Assembly (NCBI GenBank): GCA_017304505.1
Contig: JAFKKQ010000092.1
Location: 1 to 7,178, forward strand
Direction: 5' to 3'
DNA: 7,178 nt
Origin: Hyphomicrobiales bacterium
GTDB taxonomy: Bacteria; Pseudomonadota; Alphaproteobacteria; Rhizobiales; Xanthobacteraceae
Numbering within the stretch: the first letter of the stretch is position 1; each line of letters begins with the position of its first letter. A model generated the notes under the pieces. That model was not told the origin of the DNA. It saw nothing but the letters and a program-made list of their open reading frames with translations, and ran no database searches. Below, piece after piece: positions 1 to 6,360 of the stretch. A program made the translations under genes and the position numbers.

Positions 1-595
1 TGTGCCGCTCGATCATGGCGATAAACGGCATGAACAGCGAGCGGTTGAGCCCATCCTTGTAAAGCTCGGAGGGCGCCACGTTCGATGTCGCCACCACCAC
101 CACATCCAACTCGAACAGCCGCGCGAACAGCCGACCGAGGATCATGGCGTCGGCGATGTCGGTGACGTGGAATTCGTCGAAGCACAGCAGCCAGCTTTCT
201 TCCGCGATCTCCCCCGCCGCAAGCCGGATGGCGTCCTCGCCGACGATCGTGCCGTCCTTCAGCTTCTGGCGGAACACCCGGACGCGCTCATGCACATCCG
301 CCATGAACTCGTGGAAGTGAGCACGGCGCTTGCGGACAACGGGACTTGCCTCGAAGAACAAGTCCATCAGCATCGTCTTGCCGCGACCGACTTCGCCATA
401 AACGTAGAGGCCCTTGATCGGCTCACGTCCGTTACGGCCGAACAGCCAGCCGGCCGGCCGCGACCGCCGTGCCGTGCGGTGCGCAGCAATGCGCTGTTCC
501 AAGGCGGTCAGTTCGCCGAGCAATTGCTCCTGTGCCGGATCGCGCTCGAGCTTCCTGGCGGCGACCAGAGCTTCATACAATTCGTGGGCTGACAT
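1..595 (-). CDS. zapE: ZapE/AFG1-family P-loop ATPase, N-terminal 198 codons (3' end outside window)
   Basis: Read on the minus strand from ATG at 595-593, the frame stays open to the left edge and begins MSAHELYEALVAARKLERDP. A Walker A motif, GEVGRGKT, lies at residues 67-74. The Walker B region, LLCFDEFHVTD, is at about 136-146, with acidic D140/E141. The family-typical segment ATSNVAPSELYKDGLNR lies at 169-185 (sensor-1-like Asn172). This order matches the AFG1/ZapE family. In E. coli ZapE is a division-associated ATPase at the Z ring; the mitochondrial homologue AFG1/LACE1 acts in membrane protein quality control. Family members are roughly 370-400 residues, so about half is visible. No ATG exists further upstream in frame, and no good Shine-Dalgarno precedes 595. 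It is divergent from the GNAT gene. In related Hyphomicrobiales the next gene to the left is often mdh, but that lies outside the window and is only recalled. Confidence 0.93.
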   Translation of the reverse strand, partial: MSAHELYEALVAARKLERDPAQEQLLGELTALEQRIAAHRTARRSRPAGWLFGRNGREPIKGLYVYGEVGRGKTMLMDLFFEASPVVRKRRAHFHEFMADVHERVRVFRQKLKDGTIVGEDAIRLAAGEIAEESWLLCFDEFHVTDIADAMILGRLFARLFELDVVVVATSNVAPSELYKDGLNRSLFMPFIAMIERH

Positions 596-715
596 GAACG
601 GATCGGAACAGGCTGCAGGGAGGTGCCGGAGACGGCCACCGATAGAGCCTGGGGCGGCAGGGAGCAAGGACCCAAACCCGTGGACAGCGGGCCCGCCCGC
701 AACCGGCAGAAATCG

Positions 716-795
716 AAAATATCTCGCTTTTACAATATCTTACCGCGCAACATAAAATTCCAGCCGATCGTCTTGTCTATGTTGCATCGCAATAT
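716..795. promoter_or_regulatory. AT-rich divergent control region with repeated AATAT/GCAAYAT half-sites
   Basis: This patch is markedly AT-rich against its GC-rich flanks and sits between the divergent zapE and GNAT genes. AATATCT occurs at 718-724 and again at 734-740, a 16-bp period. GCAACATA at 747-754 is matched by its exact inverse TATGTTGC at 778-785, with centres 31 bp apart, about three helical turns. ATGTTGC-ATC-GCAATAT (779-795) is itself an imperfect palindrome, 6 of 7 arm positions paired. The repeated half-sites are seen directly; that a regulator binds them is inference. The rest of the 596-889 spacer holds GC-rich, weakly self-complementary sequence and no convincing gene. 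Confidence 0.4.
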
Positions 796-800
796 TAAAT
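773..800 (+). promoter_or_regulatory. Possible sigma-70-type promoter for the GNAT gene
   Basis: A TTGTCT hexamer at 773-778 is followed after 16 bp by TTAAAT at 795-800. These match the TTGACA and TATAAT consensus at 4 of 6 positions each. Transcription would begin near 807 and give a leader of about 83 nt. The candidate overlaps the half-site cluster, which would fit repression or activation there. Alternative spacings are possible, so this is weak evidence. Confidence 0.25.
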
Positions 801-878
801 CCCAGTCGCTCCGGGACCCCACCCGGGCGAACGTTGTGGGTTGGAAACCTGTCCAGGGTCTTTGAGGCGCCCAACGTC

Positions 879-883
879 GGGAG
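879..883 (+). promoter_or_regulatory. Ribosome binding site GGGAG for the GNAT gene
   Basis: GGGAG ends 6 nt before the ATG at 890-892, a good Shine-Dalgarno spacing, and fixes that ATG as the start. Confidence 0.7.
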
Positions 884-889
884 ACCTGT

Positions 890-1486
890 ATGCAAGACCC
901 CCTCGCCGAGGGCTGCGTCATCCGCAAACTGTGGATCGGCGAAGCCGCCCGCTACCGCGATCATCTGCTGCGCCTGGACGCCGACAGCCGCCATAGCCGG
1001 TTCGGCGGCGGAGTGTCGGACGAGTTCATCCGCAACTACGTCGACACCACGTTCGGCTTGAGCGCCGCGGTCCACGGATTCTTTGCCGACGGCGTCTTGC
1101 GCGGCGCGGCCGAATTGCGGCCCCTCGGTCCGGCTTTCGGGGGCGACGCCGAGGTCGCGATCAGCATCGAGGCATCCTGGCAAAGCCACGGCATCGGATC
1201 GGCCCTGCTCGACCGCACGCTGTTGGCCGCGCGCAACCGCGGCATCCGCACGCTGCACATGGCCTGCCTCGCCAACAACCGCCGCATGCGGGACTTGGCG
1301 CGAAAATTCGCCGCCGAGCTGAGTTTCGATTTCGGCGGAGTGGTCGGCGAGGTCACGGCGGCGCAACCGACGCCGCTCTCGGTGCTTCGCGAGCTTGTGG
1401 CCGACAATCACGGTTTCGCCACGGCGGTGCTGGACGTGCAGTCTTGGCTCTGGAAGCCGTCGTCACGACCCCAAAGCCTGCGCTGA
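890..1486 (+). CDS. GNAT-family N-acetyltransferase, substrate unknown
   Basis: This 198-residue protein starts at an ATG with a well-placed GGGAG. The acetyl-CoA binding motif A of the GNAT fold (Q/R-x-x-G-x-G/A) is visible as Q98-S-H-G-I-G103 in SWQSHGIGSALLDRTLLAA. It follows a beta strand, EVAISIEASW, and precedes TLHMACLANNRRMRDLARKF (121-140), a typical motif B with Asn130 and a following helix. The N-terminal half, with RLDADSRHSRFGGGVSDEFI (28-47), recalls a conserved group of alphaproteobacterial GNAT proteins. No extra catalytic domain is present, so transfer of an acetyl group from acetyl-CoA to an amine is likely, but neither sequence nor neighbours show the acceptor. Its stop lies 8 bp from the convergent thpR stop, and no intrinsic terminator is visible between them. 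Confidence 0.9.
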   Translation: MQDPLAEGCVIRKLWIGEAARYRDHLLRLDADSRHSRFGGGVSDEFIRNYVDTTFGLSAAVHGFFADGVLRGAAELRPLGPAFGGDAEVAISIEASWQSHGIGSALLDRTLLAARNRGIRTLHMACLANNRRMRDLARKFAAELSFDFGGVVGEVTAAQPTPLSVLRELVADNHGFATAVLDVQSWLWKPSSRPQSLR

Positions 1487-1494
1487 CGAACGCC

Positions 1495-2031
1495 CTACGC
1501 CGCCAACGGATAGGCCGCCTCAACCACGTAGGGACCGCCGCCGACCGAGGCCCGCGCCGAGAACAACACGAAACGCGAAACCGAGAACGGCTCCGAGCGA
1601 TACCAGCCGCGCGCCGACAGATAGTCCGCGACTTGCCAGCTCGACGAATCGCGCAGCCGTGCGAGCGTGACATGCGGGGTGTACTTGCGCCCTTCGGGCT
1701 CAAGTCCCACCCGCTGCATCAGGCGCTCGTGCTCGGCGTGAAGCTCCATGACCGACTGCGAGGGCGCGACGGAGGCCACCACCGCGCGGGGCTTGCGGCC
1801 GCCGAACGATGACAGGCCGTCCAACCGCAGTTCGAAATCCTTGCGCCGGACCTTGCCCAGAAGCCACGCAATCTCCTGGGCCAGATCGTCATCGACATCG
1901 CCGATGAAGCGCAACGTCAGGTGATAGTTTTCCGGATCGATCCAGCGCGCGCCCGGCAGGCCACCGCGCAGCAGCGAAAGCGATTCGCTCAACGAAACCG
2001 GTATTTCCAAACCTGTGAACAGCCGCGGCAT
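1495..2031 (-). CDS. thpR: RNA 2',3'-cyclic phosphodiesterase (2H phosphoesterase, LigT/ThpR family)
   Basis: This 178-residue minus-strand protein starts MPRLFTGLEIPVSLSESLSL, a classic ThpR beginning. Both HxTx signatures of the 2H superfamily are intact: H37-L-T-L40 in ENYHLTLRFIGDV, and H120-V-T-L123 in KYTPHVTLARL. The spacing and total length fit the family. ThpR enzymes hydrolyse 2',3'-cyclic phosphate ends of RNA to 2'-phosphates and show 2'-5' RNA ligase activity in vitro. The protein should be cytoplasmic, as no signal peptide or membrane segment is seen. The start is supported by GAGAG (minus strand, 2043-2039) 7 nt before the ATG. It follows the esterase gene on the same strand after 211 bp, so it probably has its own promoter. 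It is convergent with the GNAT gene. Confidence 0.93.
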   Translation of the reverse strand: MPRLFTGLEIPVSLSESLSLLRGGLPGARWIDPENYHLTLRFIGDVDDDLAQEIAWLLGKVRRKDFELRLDGLSSFGGRKPRAVVASVAPSQSVMELHAEHERLMQRVGLEPEGRKYTPHVTLARLRDSSSWQVADYLSARGWYRSEPFSVSRFVLFSARASVGGGPYVVEAAYPLAA

Positions 2032-2197
2032 TGCTCGACTCTCATGCTGAGGATCCGATCAATGGTGCGAATCAGATCCGTCGCCTGTCTTTTTGTCGGG
2101 GCATGGTCGTTTCCGAGATTCGATCCTCACATATCGGAATCACGCTTCAGCGAATCACGAACCCGACGCCTCCGCAATCCGGCAAGTATGGTGCTCC

Positions 2198-2217
2198 CCT
2201 GACAATAATGTGTCAGG
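2198..2217. repeat. Perfect 7-bp-arm inverted repeat (CCTGACA-N6-TGTCAGG)
   Basis: Arms CCTGACA (2198-2204) and TGTCAGG (2211-2217) are exact inverse complements around a 6-bp AT-rich centre. The repeat lies 26 bp beyond the esterase stop codon and about 167 bp upstream of the thpR start, both genes being on the minus strand. It could be a weak transcript-end hairpin for the esterase mRNA, but no T-run follows on either strand. The compact, dyad-symmetric shape also suits an operator for thpR. Which of these is correct is not decided by sequence. Confidence 0.55.
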
Positions 2218-2242
2218 CCCGGAAGTATCCGACTCGGCGCCC

Positions 2243-2977
2243 TCAGGGCTTCGGCTCTCGCTTGACCCTCACACGCGCAATCAGGTCCTCGACCTTCGGC
2301 AGGATGCGCTCGACGATCACGGCCACGCCCGCCTCGGTCGGATGCATGCCGTCGCTTTGATTGAGCTTCGAATCGGTGACGATGCCATCGAGGAAGAACG
2401 GATAGAAGATCAGCCCGTTTGCCGCAGCTAACTCCGGATAGATGGCATCGAACGCGCGCGCATAGTCCGCCCCGAGATTGGGCTGCGCCCGCATGCCGCA
2501 CAACAGCACCTCGATGTGCCGCGCCTTCAGCCGGCGGACGATCTCCTCCAAGGCGTTGCGGGTGATCTTCGGGTCGATGCCGCGCAGCATATCGTTTGCG
2601 CCCAATTCGAGGATCACCGCGTCGGTCCCTTCAGGCACCGACCAGTCGAGCCGCGCAAGCCCGCCGGTGCTGGTGTCGCCCGACACCCCGGCGTTGGCGA
2701 TCGCAACGGCAATCCCCCTGCCCTTCAGCGCCTTCTCGAGTTGCGACGGAAACGCAGCGCTTGCCGGAAGCTGGTAGCCCGCGGTGAGCGAATCGCCGAA
2801 CGCAACGATCTTGATCGTGTGCTCGGCCGCCTGCGCCGGGCTTCCCAGCCAAGCGACCACCGGGAAAGCCAGCAAGATCATGACCAACGCCGCCGCCGCA
2901 AGCCGCTGGACGTCGGCCCGGCGCTTCCCATATGAGCGTGGCGCGACACAGCAAGGGTTGCCGGCAACACTCCTCAT
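2243..2977 (-). CDS. tesA: Secreted SGNH-hydrolase esterase/lysophospholipase, TesA-like arylesterase
   Basis: With the ATG at 2977 the protein has 244 residues. The n-region carries KRR (18-20). A hydrophobic core, LAAAALVMILLAFPVVAWLG (26-45), follows, and the signal peptide ends AQA-AEH, with likely cleavage near residue 50-51, so the enzyme should be periplasmic. All SGNH blocks are present: GDSLTAG with nucleophile Ser63 (block I), Gly100 in GVSGDTS (block II), GANDM with Asn129 (block III), and DGMHP with Asp209 and His212 (block V). E. coli TesA has thioesterase, protease I and lysophospholipase activities; arylesterase is the usual label in this order. The start is uncertain: the basic n-region requires a start upstream of residue 18, ATG is available at 2977 and 2986, and neither has a clear Shine-Dalgarno. 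Starting at ATG 2881 would leave an uncharged signal peptide. It is divergent from the YbbAP-type transporter genes, as in E. coli. Confidence 0.92.
   Translation of the reverse strand: MRSVAGNPCCVAPRSYGKRRADVQRLAAAALVMILLAFPVVAWLGSPAQAAEHTIKIVAFGDSLTAGYQLPASAAFPSQLEKALKGRGIAVAIANAGVSGDTSTGGLARLDWSVPEGTDAVILELGANDMLRGIDPKITRNALEEIVRRLKARHIEVLLCGMRAQPNLGADYARAFDAIYPELAAANGLIFYPFFLDGIVTDSKLNQSDGMHPTEAGVAVIVERILPKVEDLIARVRVKREPKP
2907..2936 (+). promoter_or_regulatory. Possible promoter for the ybbAP-like operon, inside the esterase gene
   Basis: TGGACG (2907-2912) and TATGAG (2931-2936) are separated by 18 bp, each matching 4 of 6 consensus positions. Transcription would start near 2943, about 33 nt before the ATPase ATG at 2976. 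The site overlaps the signal-peptide codons of the opposite-strand esterase. It is a weak pattern match, but some promoter must lie here because the genes have no spacer. Confidence 0.25.
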
Positions 2978-3686
2978 GAACGACATGTCACTTGCGGCAA
3001 GCCCAGCCATCGCGCTCTCCGGCGTCAATCTTTCGCTCGGCCGCGGCGCGGCCAGGGTTCATATCCTCAAGGATATCGACCTGGATATAGGACGTGGCGA
3101 GGCGGTCGGCCTGGTCGGTCCTTCCGGCTCCGGCAAGACGACCCTGCTGATGGTTCTCGCCGGCCTCGAGCAGGCCGACACCGGCTCCATCGTCGTGGCC
3201 GGCACCGACTTCCGTCAACTCGACGAAGACGCGCTGGCCCGCTTCCGCGGCCGCAACGTTGGCATCGTATTCCAGTCCTTCCATCTCATTCCAACGATGA
3301 CGGCGCTGGAGAATGTCGCGGTGCCGCTCGAATTGGCGGGCGATGCTGCCGCCTTCTCCCGCGCAACCGAGGAATTGACCAAAGTCGGACTTGCCGGGCG
3401 GCTGCACCATTATCCGGCGCAACTGTCCGGCGGCGAGCAGCAGCGCGTCGCACTGGCGCGGGCGCTGGCGCCCAATCCGTCGATCCTGGTGGCCGACGAG
3501 CCGACCGGAAACCTCGACGAAGCCACCGGGCGCCAGATCATCGAACTGCTGTTCGCCGGTCACGTCGAGCGCGGCACCACGCTTATCCTCGTCACCCACG
3601 ACAATGCCCTGGCGCAGCGCTGCGGCCGCGTCGTGCGCCTGCGCTCGGGCCGAATTGAGAGCACGGCGAGGACCGTGCCCGCATGA
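2976..3686 (+). CDS. ybbA: ABC transporter ATP-binding subunit, YbbA/LolD-type
   Basis: From ATG 2976 this is a 236-residue ABC ATPase with every core motif intact. Walker A GPSGSGKT is at 48-55, the Q-loop at Gln100 in VFQSFHLIP, the signature LSGGE at 150-154, Walker B ILVADE at 170-175 with catalytic Glu175, the D-loop NLD at 179-181, and the switch His208 in VTHD. Length and the IVFQSFHLIPTMTALENV segment fit the MacB/LolD/YbbA group, which pairs with FtsX-fold permeases. It should energise the permease encoded directly downstream from the cytoplasmic face. The ATG at 2976 was chosen over 2985 because family members usually have a short N-terminal lead; neither has a clear Shine-Dalgarno. 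A GTG in frame at 2784 would add 64 residues that only mirror the opposite-strand esterase, so it was not used. LolD is the main alternative, but the large permease and divergent tesA favour YbbA. Confidence 0.93.
   Translation: MNDMSLAASPAIALSGVNLSLGRGAARVHILKDIDLDIGRGEAVGLVGPSGSGKTTLLMVLAGLEQADTGSIVVAGTDFRQLDEDALARFRGRNVGIVFQSFHLIPTMTALENVAVPLELAGDAAAFSRATEELTKVGLAGRLHHYPAQLSGGEQQRVALARALAPNPSILVADEPTGNLDEATGRQIIELLFAGHVERGTTLILVTHDNALAQRCGRVVRLRSGRIESTARTVPA
3061..3076. repeat. Near-perfect palindrome with 7-bp ATATCCT/AGGATAT arms inside the ATPase gene
   Basis: ATATCCT (3061-3067) and AGGATAT (3070-3076) flank a CA dinucleotide, and a third GGATAT follows at 3083-3088. The sequence encodes ILKDIDLDI of the ATPase. 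It lies 84-112 bp upstream of the divergent esterase ATG at 2977, so it could belong to that gene's control region. Coding constraint is the simpler explanation. Confidence 0.45.
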
Positions 3687-6247
3687 GTGTTGCCGCCGAG
3701 CGCGCAGCCCCACTGGCGTTTCGCCTGGCGCTGCGCGAGTTGCGCGCCGGTCTGCGCGGCTTCGGCATCTTCATCACCTGCATCGCGCTTGGCGTGATGG
3801 CGATCGCAGGCGTCGGCTCGTTCTCGCGCAGTCTCACCGACGGCCTTGCCCGCGAAGGCCGCGTCATTCTCGGCGGCGATGTCGGATTCTCGCTGACCCA
3901 TCGTGAAGCCACCGCCGGCGAGCGCGACTTTCTCCAATCGCAAGGCCAGGTCTCGGCCACCGCCACCATGCGCGCGATGGCCAACACCGCCGACCGCCGG
4001 CCGACGCTGGTCGAACTGAAAGCGGTCGACGATGCCTATCCGCTCTATGGCGCGGTGACACTCACGCCGCACATGCCGCTCTCGCGCGCATTGGCGCGAC
4101 GCGACGGCGCTTTCGGCGCCGCCGTCGACCAAACGCTGCTGGCCCGTCTCGATCTCAAGCCCGGTGCGCGGCTCACGATCGGTACGGCGACATTCGAAAT
4201 CACCGCCGTCATCGCCAATGAGCCGGACAAGCTTGCCAACGGCATCGCCTTCGGTCCGCGCGTGATCGTCAGCGAGGAGGCGCTGCGCGCCACGGGCCTG
4301 CTGGTGCCCGGCAGCCTTGTGCGCTGGCACTATCGCCTGCGGCTCGCCGACAGCAGCGACGCGGCGGTTCACGCCGTGGCCGCCGCAGCCGCGACGCAAC
4401 GGCCGGACGCCGGCTGGCAGATCCGAACCCGCGACAACGCCTCGCCGTCGCTCGAGCGCAACATCGAGCACTTCACCCAGTTCCTCACATTGGTCGGGCT
4501 GGCTGCCCTCCTGGTCGGCGGGGTCGGCGTCGCCAACGCCGTCAAGAGCCACATCGACCGGCGGCGCGACTCGATTGCAGCGCTCAAGGCGCTCGGCGCC
4601 ACCGGCCGCCAGGTGTTCGCGATCTATCTGATCCAGGTGCTCCTGCTCTCCGCTGTCGGCTCGGCGATCGGCCTTGTTCTGGGCGCGGCCTTGCCGTTCG
4701 CCATCGCCGCGGCATTCGCAGCCATTCTGCCGCTGCCGATTGCGCCGGCGCTGCAACCGGCGGAACTGGCCCTCGCATTTGGCTATGGCCTGCTGACGGC
4801 GCTGGCCTTCGCGCTCTGGCCGCTCGGGCACGCGCATGACATCCCGGTCTCCGCGCTGTTCCGCGACGCGGTTGCCGTGGACGGCCGCTGGCCACGACGG
4901 CGCTATGTCGTGGTCGCCGCCATTGTGGTCGCGATACTGGCGGCCATCGCGGTTGCGATGTCCTACGACCGCCGGATCGCCGCAATCTTCGTGGCGGCGG
5001 CGGCCGCCGTGTTCGTGGCGCTGCAAATCGTCGCCATGCTGCTGATGGCCGGCGCGCGGCGGCTGCCGCATCCGCGCGCGACCGCGCTGCGGCTCGCCAT
5101 CGCCAACATGCATCGGCCGGGCGCGCTGACGCCGACCATCGTGCTATCACTCGGCCTCGGGCTCGCGCTGCTCGTGACTGTGGTCCAGATCGACGGCAAC
5201 CTGCGCCGGCAATTCACCTCGGCCCTACCCGACAAGGCGCCATCGTTCTATTTCATCGACCTGCAATCGGCCGACGCCAAACGATTCGACGCCTTCGTGC
5301 ATCGGCAAGCGCCGGAGGCGACGCTCGAGCGCGTGCCGATGCTGCGCGGCCGGATCGTGTCTGCGGCCGGTATCAAGGCCGAAGACATCAAACCCGAACC
5401 CGACGCCGCCTGGGTGCTGCAGAGCGATCGCGGCATCACCTACGCAACCGAGGTGCCACGCGGCTCGCGCGTCATCGAAGGCCAATGGTGGGCTGCCGAT
5501 TACCGCGGCCCGCCGCTGGTGTCGCTCGAAAGCAAGATCGCGCGCGGATTGCACCTCAAGGTCGGGGATTCCATCGTCGTCAACGTGCTCGGCCGCAACA
5601 TCGAGGCGCGCATCGCCAACCTGCGCGCCGTGCACTGGGAGACGCTGGGGATCAACTTCGTGTTGGTATTCTCGCCGCATGCATTCGCCGGCGCGCCGCA
5701 CACCGACATTGCCACACTGACCTATCCGGGCGGCGCCACCGCCGCACAGGAAACCGCTCGGGAGATCGCCCTGCTCAAAGCGGTCGGCGATGCGTTTCCC
5801 GCCGTCACCGCGGTGCGGGTCAAGGATGCCATCGAAGCGATCGGCGGTATCGTCCGCAACCTGGTGCTGGCGGTGCGTGGCGCCAGCATGGTGGCGCTGA
5901 TCGCCGCGATGCTGGTGCTCGGCGGCGCGCTCGCGGCCGGTCACCGCGACCGGGTGTACGACGCCGTGGTGCTCAAGACACTCGGAGCGACGCGCACACG
6001 ACTGATCGGCGCCTACGCCCTGGAATACCTACTGCTGGGGACCGCAACCGCGCTGTTCGGTGTCGCGGCCGGTTCGATCGCCGCGTGGCAGGTTGTCACA
6101 CGGGTGATGAATCTTAGCTTCGTATGGCTGCCGGGACCCGCGATGGCTGCGGCATTTAGCGCCGTTCTTGTCACAGTAGCGCTGGGGCTGATCGGCACGT
6201 TTGCCGCGCTCGGTCATAAGCCCGCGACGGTGCTCAGGAATTTGTAG
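3683..6247 (+). CDS. ybbP: Large FtsX/MacB-fold ABC transporter permease, YbbP-like
   Basis: This 854-residue integral membrane protein is similar in size to E. coli YbbP (about 800). Hydrophobic segments appear near residues 28-48, 266-288, 312-345, 360-382, 407-426, 432-455, 483-503, 722-752, 775-800 and 817-842, about ten membrane spans. Two FtsX-type modules are recognisable, each with the typical cytoplasmic motif after its first helix: ALKALGATGRQ (300-310) and VLKTLGATRTR (763-773). Two large soluble parts, about 50-260 and 505-720, should lie in the periplasm. The ATG overlaps the ATPase stop as ATGA, so the two are almost certainly co-translated and form one transporter. With TesA encoded divergently, the likely job is moving or extracting a hydrophobic or lipid-like substrate at the inner membrane; the substrate itself is not shown by the sequence. 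It is not LolC/E, which is about half this length. No frameshift or missing motif is seen. Confidence 0.92.
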   Translation: MSVAAERAAPLAFRLALRELRAGLRGFGIFITCIALGVMAIAGVGSFSRSLTDGLAREGRVILGGDVGFSLTHREATAGERDFLQSQGQVSATATMRAMANTADRRPTLVELKAVDDAYPLYGAVTLTPHMPLSRALARRDGAFGAAVDQTLLARLDLKPGARLTIGTATFEITAVIANEPDKLANGIAFGPRVIVSEEALRATGLLVPGSLVRWHYRLRLADSSDAAVHAVAAAAATQRPDAGWQIRTRDNASPSLERNIEHFTQFLTLVGLAALLVGGVGVANAVKSHIDRRRDSIAALKALGATGRQVFAIYLIQVLLLSAVGSAIGLVLGAALPFAIAAAFAAILPLPIAPALQPAELALAFGYGLLTALAFALWPLGHAHDIPVSALFRDAVAVDGRWPRRRYVVVAAIVVAILAAIAVAMSYDRRIAAIFVAAAAAVFVALQIVAMLLMAGARRLPHPRATALRLAIANMHRPGALTPTIVLSLGLGLALLVTVVQIDGNLRRQFTSALPDKAPSFYFIDLQSADAKRFDAFVHRQAPEATLERVPMLRGRIVSAAGIKAEDIKPEPDAAWVLQSDRGITYATEVPRGSRVIEGQWWAADYRGPPLVSLESKIARGLHLKVGDSIVVNVLGRNIEARIANLRAVHWETLGINFVLVFSPHAFAGAPHTDIATLTYPGGATAAQETAREIALLKAVGDAFPAVTAVRVKDAIEAIGGIVRNLVLAVRGASMVALIAAMLVLGGALAAGHRDRVYDAVVLKTLGATRTRLIGAYALEYLLLGTATALFGVAAGSIAAWQVVTRVMNLSFVWLPGPAMAAAFSAVLVTVALGLIGTFAALGHKPATVLRNL

Positions 6248-6252
6248 CTCTT

Positions 6253-6267
6253 GCGACAAACGGTCGC
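6253..6267 (+). terminator. Weak stem-loop just after the permease stop
   Basis: GCGAC (6253-6257) and GTCGC (6263-6267) form a 5-bp stem with loop AAACG, starting 6 nt after the TAG at 6245-6247. No T-run follows; the next bases are GTAAACGTTC. It may mark the operon end or only slow RNA decay. Confidence 0.25.
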
Positions 6268-6360
6268 GTAAACGTTCAAAATTTCAGTGACTTAGCTGTG
6301 ACACACGGGCTTGCGGACCGGCGTGATATACATAGCTGCATCCCGGCCGCGCGCTTTGAG

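Noticed and set aside
90..103. CCACCACCACCAC trinucleotide run
   Set aside because: It encodes a valine run in the beta strand before ATSN in the ATPase core; ordinary coding sequence, not a meaningful repeat.
2..592. Long plus-strand open frame opposite zapE, with a His-rich stretch
   Set aside because: It is the exact shadow of a well-recognised ATPase; the His/Gln/Arg-rich translation has no domain logic.
623..865. 80-codon plus-strand frame in the zapE-GNAT spacer
   Set aside because: It has a GTG start abutting AGGGAG with no spacing, no recognisable features, and runs through the probable promoter region.
740..1411. 223-codon minus-strand frame opposite the GNAT gene
   Set aside because: Arg/Ala/Gln-rich antisense shadow; the plus strand carries an intact GNAT motif and a ribosome binding site.
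2784..2975. Upstream GTG start that would lengthen the ATPase by 64 residues
   Set aside because: The extension mirrors the esterase signal-peptide region on the other strand and has no counterpart in the ABC ATPase family.
2978..3028. TTG start at 3028 giving a 261-residue esterase
   Set aside because: It lies within the ATPase coding region, adds 17 residues before an already long signal peptide, and lacks a ribosome binding site.
3560..5113. 517-codon minus-strand open frame opposite the ATPase and permease
   Set aside because: Its length is explained by high GC content. The translation is rich in Arg, Gly, Asp, His and Gln, lacks hydrophobic core patterns, and the opposite strand encodes clear membrane segments.
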